Shown here: positions 59,141-64,000 of the stretch, one piece after another
Numbering within the stretch: the stretch's first letter is position 1
How the letters are laid out: the number at the start of each line of letters is the position of its first letter
Assembly: GCF_001746295.1 (NCBI RefSeq)
Contig: NZ_MJAH01000001.1
Coordinates: 1,097,188-1,161,187 of the forward strand
Origin: Streptomyces sp. LUP47B
GTDB lineage: Bacteria > Actinomycetota > Actinomycetes > Streptomycetales > Streptomycetaceae
DNA: 64,000 nucleotides
Reading direction: 5' to 3'
The notes under the pieces: generated by a model
The model's input: only the letters and a program-made list of their open reading frames with translations
The model's database searches: none
What the model was told of the DNA's origin: nothing
Translations under genes and position numbers: made by a program

Positions 59141-60117
59141 TTGGTACCTCCTACAACACGCAGCTGACGTTCGACGGTCCGTTTCAGGAGCTCGACCTTG
59201 AACCGGTTGTGCTGAAGGGGGCGGGCTCCGTCGACCGCGTGGCGGGCGGCTTCGGCCCACAGACGCTCCGAAGGGCGTTCGCCGATCAGGGCCCGCTCGA
59301 CGGCCGGCAGCTTCCACGGCACCGTCGCCACACCGCCGGCGGCCACCTTGGCCTCGCGAATGACCCTGCCGCGTATGTGCAGGGCGACGGCCGCCGAGGT
59401 CAAGGCGAACTCGTAGGACTGCCGGTCACGCACCTTCAGATAGCCGGACCGCAGCGGCCGAGGCAGCGCGGGGACCTCCACCGCCGTAATCAACTCACCT
59501 TTTCGGAGAGCCTGTTCGTGGTCGGGGGTGGCGCCGGGGCGCAGCAGGAAGTCGGCGAAGGGGGCTTGGCGTTCTCCGTCCGGGCCCAGCAGGTGCACGG
59601 TCGCCTCCAGTGCCGCAAACGCCACGGCCACGTCGGAGGGGTGGGTGGCCACGCACTGGTCCGAGGCGCCGAGGATGGCGTGCGTGCGGTTGTAGCCGTG
59701 CAGGGCGGCGCAGCCGGAGCCGGGATCGCGCTTGTTGCAGTCGGCGGTGACGTCGCGGAAGTAGGTGCAGCGGGTGCGCTGCATGATGTTGCCGCCGATG
59801 GTCGCCATGTTCCGCAGCTGGGCCGACGCGCTCAGCTCCAGCGCCTCGGAGACGACGGGGAAGAGAGAGCGCACTTTGGGGTGGGCGGCGCTCTCGGCCA
59901 TGCTCACCAGGGCGCCGATGCGCAAGCCTCCGCGCTCGGTGACGCTGACCTCGCGCAGTGGCAGGTCGCTGATGTCGACCAGGGTTTCGGGCCGCTCGAC
60001 GGTCTCGCGCATCAGGTCGACGAGGGTGGTGCCGCCGGCGATGTAACGGCCGCCCGCACGACCGGCATTGAGAGCCTCACGGGTGTTGGCGGCCTTCGTG
60101 AAGGAGAAGGGATGCAT
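59137..60117 (-). CDS. paoB: Aldehyde oxidoreductase, FAD-binding subunit with extra Fe-S cluster (PaoB-like)
   Basis: 326 aa. FAD-binding loops AGGTTLVDLMRETVERP and ATIGGNIMQRTRCTYFRDVT. The segment RCTYFRD...CNKRDPGSGCAALHG...DQC contains the four-Cys insert typical of PaoB and 4-hydroxybenzoyl-CoA-reductase-type subunits that hold an additional [4Fe-4S] cluster. The CO-dehydrogenase flavoprotein C-terminal domain follows (VPALPRPLRSGYLKVRDRQS). 12 bp after the Fe-S gene and overlapping the Mo gene by 4 bp. Confidence 0.92.
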   Translation of the reverse strand: MHPFSFTKAANTREALNAGRAGGRYIAGGTTLVDLMRETVERPETLVDISDLPLREVSVTERGGLRIGALVSMAESAAHPKVRSLFPVVSEALELSASAQLRNMATIGGNIMQRTRCTYFRDVTADCNKRDPGSGCAALHGYNRTHAILGASDQCVATHPSDVAVAFAALEATVHLLGPDGERQAPFADFLLRPGATPDHEQALRKGELITAVEVPALPRPLRSGYLKVRDRQSYEFALTSAAVALHIRGRVIREAKVAAGGVATVPWKLPAVERALIGERPSERLWAEAARHAVDGARPLQHNRFKVELLKRTVERQLRVVGGTK

Positions 60118-60129
60118 GTCAGCGGCTCC

Positions 60130-60777
60130 TTACTTCCGGCCGGCGGTCTGCTGGACCGCGCGCACGATTTTCACGTAGCAGCCGCAGCGGCAGATGTTGC
60201 CGCTCATCCACTCCCGGATCTCCTCCGGGGAACCGGTGTGGCCCTCCTTGATGCAGCCCACCCCGGACATGATCTGGCCGGGCGTGCAGTAGCCGCACTG
60301 GAAGGCGTCCTCGTCGATGAACGCCTGCTGCAGCGGGTGGAGTTCGTCAGCGTCGGCCAGGCCCTCGATCGTGGTGACCTCGGCACCCTCCAGCCGGACG
60401 ACCAGCGTCAGACAGGAGTTCACCCGACGCCCGTCGACCAAAACCGTGCACGCCCCACAAGCTCCGGCGTTGCACCCCTTCTTCGAGCCGGTCAGGCCGA
60501 ACTGTTCGCGCAGCAGATCCAGCAGCGACGTGCGGTTGTCCACGGTCACGGTCCGCCGGGTGCCGTTGACCGTAAGGGGGACGCGACTCTCAGGTGGGGC
60601 CTCGGCGGCGGCCACCTCGTCGTCGCCGAGCAGAGTGCCTCCGATCACACCGCCCGCAACGACGGCACCACCGACCGCGGTGGTGGTGGCGATGAAGGTA
60701 CGCCGGGTGGGGGCCGAGGAGGGCTCGTCGACTCCGGTGGGGGGAGGAACGGAGGACTGAGGGAGTTCAGTGGACAT
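60130..60777 (-). CDS. paoA: Aldehyde oxidoreductase, [2Fe-2S] subunit with Tat signal (PaoA-like)
   Basis: 215 aa. Tat leader TRRTFIATTTAVGGAVVAGG (about 24-43) and a further Ala-rich stretch; the whole heterotrimer would be carried out by this subunit. The plant-type cluster is CNAGACGACTVLVDGRRVNS C, and the second cluster is CGYCTPGQIMSG...CRCGCY. First gene of the paoABC-type operon. Its upstream region carries the block shared with the exported hydrolase at 50.3 kb. Confidence 0.93.
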   Translation of the reverse strand: MSTELPQSSVPPPTGVDEPSSAPTRRTFIATTTAVGGAVVAGGVIGGTLLGDDEVAAAEAPPESRVPLTVNGTRRTVTVDNRTSLLDLLREQFGLTGSKKGCNAGACGACTVLVDGRRVNSCLTLVVRLEGAEVTTIEGLADADELHPLQQAFIDEDAFQCGYCTPGQIMSGVGCIKEGHTGSPEEIREWMSGNICRCGCYVKIVRAVQQTAGRK

Positions 60778-60865
60778 ACGTACGCCTTCACATCACGGAC
60801 GGATCAGCCGCGCACAGGGCGCCGCGGCAGCTCAAGCGGGAAGTCGTGCAGTACGGGATACGGGA

Positions 60866-60951
60866 CGTGACCGAGCTGCGGTGCTTCAGGAAACCGGCTC
60901 AGCCGCGCATGAAGAAGGTCGTGTCTATAGGGGGCACAAACTCAACCCCCC
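60866..60951 (-). promoter_or_regulatory. Leader/promoter block shared with the exported hydrolase, copy 2
   Basis: On the minus strand TTGAGTTTGTGCCCCCTATA then GACACGACCT, GGTTTCCTGAA and GCTCGGTCACG, matching 50134-50216 in order. It ends 88 bp before the Fe-S subunit ATG. Confidence 0.65.
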
Positions 60952-61019
60952 TCCTGAGCAGGCTCACGACTACCGTCTGGGGCCATGAACCCCTGGCCCT
61001 CGGCGGCCAAGCCGTCATC

Positions 61020-61275
61020 CACTCGGAGATGGCACGCGTACTGGCGTACCGGGTACGACGCGGCCGACCTTGCGGGTGAAGTCGCGGTGCCACTCGTGCC
61101 CAATGCCGGCGGCTTCGAAGCGGAGGAAGTAGTAGTCCCCCGGGCGTCCGGCCGTCGCTGGCCGGTCGAGCGCCACGGACAGCCGACAAGTCACCTCGTT
61201 CAGGACGGTGTTGTCATACACGTGACCCGTGAGGTAGCTGTCCGGTGCGACCCACTACTTCCGTCGCGTGGAGCG
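61020..61275 (-). pseudogene. Remnant of a ferric-reductase-type flavoprotein gene
   Basis: The minus strand reads GS-stop-WVAPDSYLTGHVYDNTVLNE, VTCRLSVALDRPATAGRPGD, YYFLRFEAAGIGHEWHRDFT, RKVGRVVPGTPV. It follows the intact protein at 54.6 kb (KWIAPDSYLTGRVQDNVALN, SRPGDFYFLRFEDPGIGREW, YTRKAGGVAPGTRV) with a stop codon, a deletion of about 23 residues, and both the TM and NAD parts missing. Confidence 0.85.
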
Positions 61276-61303
61276 CCGCCTCGGGGAGCACTCAATGCCC
61301 GGC

Positions 61304-62440
61304 TCACTTCATGGCAGCTCGTTCTCTCACGGCCGGCCGGTGGATCGGGCCGCTGGTCACCGACAGAGGCAGCCCGGTGCCCCGATTGGTGTGGGCGATG
61401 ATCTCCGCTGTGATGGACACGGCGGTCTCCTGCGGGGTGCGGGCGCCCAGGTCGAGGCCGATGGGGGATCGCAGCCGGGCCAGTTGGTCCTCGGCCAGGC
61501 CGGCCTGCCTCAGCAGGTGCAGGCGCTCGTGGTGGGTGCGCCGCGAGCCCATCGCGCCGATGTAGGCGGCAGAAGTGCCGAGCGCCAGGCGCAGCAGAGG
61601 GATGTCGAACCTGGCGTCGTGGGTGAGGACGCAGATGGCGGTGCGTTCGTCCACCTCGGTGTGTTCCAGATAGCGGTGAGGCCAGTCGGTCACGACCTCG
61701 TCCGCGTGCGGGAAGCGGGCCGTGGTGGCGAAGACGGGGCGGGCGTCGCACACGGTGACCCGGTAGCCGAGGAAGGCCCCGGCCTCGCTGAGGCCGGCGG
61801 CGAAGTCGACGGCTCCGAAGATCAGCATGCGCGGGCGGGTGGCGTGGACGTGTACCAGCACGGACAGCGGTTCGAGGCAGGCCTCTCCTCCGCCGCCGGC
61901 CTCCGCGCGTCCGGTGCGCCCCGTTCGCATCAGGCCACGGGCCTGGTCCGCTACCGCGCGGTATACCGTTCCGCCGTCCATGGTCCCGTGGGCGACGTGG
62001 TCATTGCCGAAGATGCTCACAGTCGCGCCGAGTAGGTGGTCAGGGCCGTCCACGATCTGAGCCACGGCGGCCGGTCGGCCCTCGGTGACCTCGGCGAGGG
62101 CGGCGGTCAGGTGGGGCTGCTGTGTGGGGTCGATCCGCTGGACGAGGACGTCGAGTTCGCCGCCGCAGGTCAGGCCGACGGCGAAGGCGTCGTCGTCGGA
62201 GTAGCCGAACCAGGCGCGTTGTGGGGCGCCCCGGTCGTGGAGTACCTGTTGGCACAGCTCGTACACCGCGCCTTCGACGCAGCCGCCGGAGATGCTGCCG
62301 ACCGCGTTGCCTTCTTCGTCGACCGCGACCGACGTGCCGATGGGCAGGGGTGCGCTGCCGGTGACGTCGACGACGGTGGCCAGGGCGAAGGGGCGGGCTG
62401 TGCGGCACCAGCGGTGCAGTACGTCTGCGATGTTGAGCAT
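61304..62440 (-). CDS. xdhC: XdhC-family molybdenum-cofactor maturation protein
   Basis: 378 aa. N-terminal XdhC/CoxI domain LHRWCRTARPFALATVVDVT, SISGGCVEGAVYELCQQVL, FGYSDDDAFAVGLTCGGELD. The C-terminal Rossmann part has RMLIFGAVDFAAGLSEAGAF, AICVLTHDARFDIPLLRLAL and AYIGAMGSRRTHHERLHLLR. XdhC proteins bind Moco, promote its sulfuration and insert it into xanthine-dehydrogenase-type enzymes, so the client is almost certainly the paoABC-type enzyme next door. GGAGG precedes the ATG. The 5' end of a second copy survives at 56.7 kb. Confidence 0.93.
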   Translation of the reverse strand: MLNIADVLHRWCRTARPFALATVVDVTGSAPLPIGTSVAVDEEGNAVGSISGGCVEGAVYELCQQVLHDRGAPQRAWFGYSDDDAFAVGLTCGGELDVLVQRIDPTQQPHLTAALAEVTEGRPAAVAQIVDGPDHLLGATVSIFGNDHVAHGTMDGGTVYRAVADQARGLMRTGRTGRAEAGGGGEACLEPLSVLVHVHATRPRMLIFGAVDFAAGLSEAGAFLGYRVTVCDARPVFATTARFPHADEVVTDWPHRYLEHTEVDERTAICVLTHDARFDIPLLRLALGTSAAYIGAMGSRRTHHERLHLLRQAGLAEDQLARLRSPIGLDLGARTPQETAVSITAEIIAHTNRGTGLPLSVTSGPIHRPAVRERAAMK

Positions 62441-62584
62441 GGACTGCCTCCGGCGTGTGCTTCTTCGTGTGGTGGGGCGGGCCGCCGCCGCACCCTCCGG
62501 GGAGTGGGAAGCGGCGGCGGCCCTGGATGGCCCGGCAGCCGGACGGGGGGGCGGCGGCCAGGCCGGCCTGGACGGTCCTTGACG

Positions 62585-62622
62585 GCTCCGGGGTCAGAGC
62601 AACACGTCGGCGCGCGATGGGG
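62585..62622 (-). pseudogene. Vestige of a molybdenum-subunit 3' end
   Basis: GCTCCGG-N2-TCAGAGCAAC and GTCGGCG...GATGGG match 56937-56972, the last codons (PITAEALL-stop) and terminator foot of the intact Mo subunit. Only about 38 bp. The sequence between it and xdhC also follows 56761-56936 in blocks (GCGGGCCGCCGCCGC, CAGCCGGACGGGGG). Confidence 0.5.
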
Positions 62623-62710
62623 GTGACAGAGCGGCTGAGGAGACGAGTTCCTCGGCCAGCGCTGTCTGCTGCGATGGTGTGGAGGGGCGGACAAGGGCGC
62701 GAAATGCGGG

Positions 62711-63733
62711 TCAGAAGGTGAGGATCACCTTGGTGGCGCGCCGCTCGTCCATCGCCTTGTAGCCCTCGGGGGCCTGCTCCAGCGGCAGGGTGAGGTCGAA
62801 GACCTTCCCGGGGTCGATCTTGCGGTCCCAGATGAGCTGGATCAGGTCCGGCAGGAAGCGGCGCACGGGGGCCGGGCCGCCGAGGGTGTGGATCCCGGCG
62901 AAGAACAGCTCGATGCCGGGGATCTTTACGTCGTAGTTGACGCCCACATAGCCCAGGTGCCCACCACCGCGCGTGGCTCCGACGGCCTGCATGAAGGACT
63001 CCTGCGTGCCGACCGCCTCGACCACCGAGTGCGCTCCGAGGCCGCCCGTGAGTTCCTTGATCTTCGCGATGCCCTCGTCGCCGCGTTCTTCGACGATGTC
63101 GGTGGCGCCGTAGTAGCGGGCCAGCTTCTGCCGCTCGGGGTGGCGCGACATCGCGATGATGCGTTCCGCACCGAGCTGCTTGGCGGCGAGGACGGCCATC
63201 AGGCCGACCGCGCCGTCGCCGACGACCGCGACGGTCTTGCCGGGCCCGGCCTCGGCAGCGACGGCGGCGTACCAGCCGGTGCCGAGCACGTCGGAGGCGG
63301 CCAGCAGGGCGGGGATCAGCTCGGGATCGGGCTGTCCCGGAGTGGCGACGAGAGTGCCGTCGGCGTGCGGGATGCGGGCCTTCTCGGCCTGGGTGCCGAT
63401 CGTCTGCGCGACGAACTCGGCGTGCACGCACTTGGACTGGAAGCCGGCCTGGCAGATCTCGCAGGTGTTGTCGGAGATGACGAACGACCCGACGACGAAG
63501 TCGCCGACCTTGACGTTCTTGACCTCTGAGCCGACCTCCTCGACGACGCCGACGTACTCGTGCCCCATGACCTGGTGATCGGCGGGCTCGATGCCGCGAT
63601 ACGGCCACAGGTCCGAGCCGCAGATACAGGTCGCGGTCAGCTTCACGATGGCGTCGGTCGGCTCGACGATCTTCGGATCGTCGCGCTCCTCCACCCGGAC
63701 GTCGCCGGCCGTGTACATCACTACTCCACGCAT
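62711..63733 (-). CDS. Zinc-dependent alcohol dehydrogenase, MDR family
   Basis: 340 aa. Catalytic zinc: CICGSDLWPYRG and GHEYVGVVEEVG; the structural-zinc loop is reduced (CEICQAGFQSKC). The nucleotide loop is VAVVGDGAVGLMAVLAAKQL, with ARYYGATDIVEERGDEG following. CAAGGAG precedes the ATG. It is placed to feed aldehydes to, or remove them from, the exported aldehyde oxidase circuit. An internal piece of a second copy is fused into the xdhC remnant at 56.6 kb. Confidence 0.92.
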   Translation of the reverse strand: MRGVVMYTAGDVRVEERDDPKIVEPTDAIVKLTATCICGSDLWPYRGIEPADHQVMGHEYVGVVEEVGSEVKNVKVGDFVVGSFVISDNTCEICQAGFQSKCVHAEFVAQTIGTQAEKARIPHADGTLVATPGQPDPELIPALLAASDVLGTGWYAAVAAEAGPGKTVAVVGDGAVGLMAVLAAKQLGAERIIAMSRHPERQKLARYYGATDIVEERGDEGIAKIKELTGGLGAHSVVEAVGTQESFMQAVGATRGGGHLGYVGVNYDVKIPGIELFFAGIHTLGGPAPVRRFLPDLIQLIWDRKIDPGKVFDLTLPLEQAPEGYKAMDERRATKVILTF

Positions 63734-63827
63734 GGTGGTACTCCTTGCTCTGTTGTGCTGGCGCCTACGGCGCCGGTTCGTGTTGCGGAAGGCACGGCAG
63801 TGCCGCGACCTGCTGGGTTGATGGGAC

Positions 63828-64000
63828 TCATGTCGCCAAGCGACGGCGCTGGATGAGTGCGATGGCGATCGTGGGGATGAGGGTCAGTGCGGCGATGACG
63901 GTGCCGATGACGGCGGGGCCCGTGGCGCCCAAGGAGGATTCGAGGGCGAGTCCGGCGATCCAGGAACCGATGGCGGTGCCGAGGTTGAACGCCGACACGG
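63828..64000 (-). CDS. MFS transporter, C-terminal end only (cut by window edge)
   Basis: The last 57 codons: VSAFNLGTAIGSWIAGLALE, SSLGATGPAVIGTVIAALTL, IPTIAIALIQRRRLAT-stop. The NLGTAIGSWIAGLAL segment is the typical 11th helix of 12-TM sugar or drug MFS exporters. The beginning lies beyond the window. It is 94 bp upstream of the alcohol dehydrogenase on the same strand. Confidence 0.8.
   Translation of the reverse strand, partial: VSAFNLGTAIGSWIAGLALESSLGATGPAVIGTVIAALTLIPTIAIALIQRRRLAT

Noticed and set aside
54634..61560. Apparent shared tail RTHHERL between the membrane flavoprotein and XdhC, which looked like a spliced end
   Set aside because: Both families normally end or continue with a similar R-I/T-H-x-E-R-L string; the DNA match is only about 17 bp and does not extend, so it is probably coincidence.
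1..64000. CRISPR arrays, tRNA or rRNA genes
   Set aside because: No regularly spaced short repeats with unique spacers and no cloverleaf or rRNA-like segment seen; the only regular repeat (2.7-3.4 kb) has no unique spacers.

Overview
The window is very GC-rich, with strong third-position G/C bias, GTG starts and Streptomyces-like protein families. It reads as an accessory chromosomal segment of a Streptomyces or close relative. There are no rRNA or tRNA genes, no CRISPR array and no intact transposase. The content is dominated by small redox and detoxification enzymes: eight intact short-chain dehydrogenases (SDRs), medium-chain dehydrogenases, an Old-Yellow-Enzyme reductase, a luciferase-like monooxygenase, alpha/beta hydrolases, thioesterases and acyl-CoA enzymes. 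Eleven intact local regulators accompany them (three HxlR, four TetR, one each of XRE/MmyB-like, CGNR, GlxA-AraC and IclR).

Layout. 0-10 kb: nitronate monooxygenase (cut by the edge), an XRE regulator divergent from an SDR with a 21-bp palindrome between them, a tandem repeat built from the SDR 3' end, a phytoene-dehydrogenase-like oxidoreductase, a Ser/Thr kinase with TPRs, an MpaB-like protein and dihydrolipoyl dehydrogenase. 10-21 kb: an LLM/SRPBCC operon with an HxlR gene; a TetR-controlled acyl-CoA set (SDR, TetR, enoyl-CoA hydratase, hydrolase, acyl-CoA ligase) with two matching operators; an SDR followed by an MFS remnant; an epoxide-hydrolase-like gene divergent from a CGNR regulator. 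21-44 kb: an HxlR gene whose 22-bp operator recurs in front of a quinone oxidoreductase and an esterase far away; paired hydrolases; a reductase fused to two SnoaL domains with a GlxA regulator; paralogous thioesterases and TetR genes; OYE and SDR/TetR sets; and a propionyl-CoA-synthetase-like gene. 44.3-45.9 kb: a graveyard of mobile or defence genes (OLD ATPase, integrase, IS630 remnants). 46-54 kb: IclR, SDR, MFS, SMP-30 and hydrolase genes, then a mosaic in which an SDR piece, an MFS piece and another SDR piece are joined. 54.6-64 kb: a membrane ferric-reductase-like flavoprotein, a Tat-exported flavodoxin, a PaoABC-type exported aldehyde oxidoreductase operon, XdhC, a zinc alcohol dehydrogenase and an MFS gene (cut).

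How it fits together. Many regulator/enzyme pairs are divergent and share recognisable palindromes, so the region looks like a set of small inducible circuits answering reactive carbonyls, quinones and acyl compounds. The most striking feature is repeated duplication followed by complementary decay. At least a dozen gene remnants match intact genes elsewhere in this same window, and the 54.6-63.7 kb redox block looks like two copies of one module, each having lost what the other kept. All assignments come from reading translations and motifs by eye; no database search was possible.
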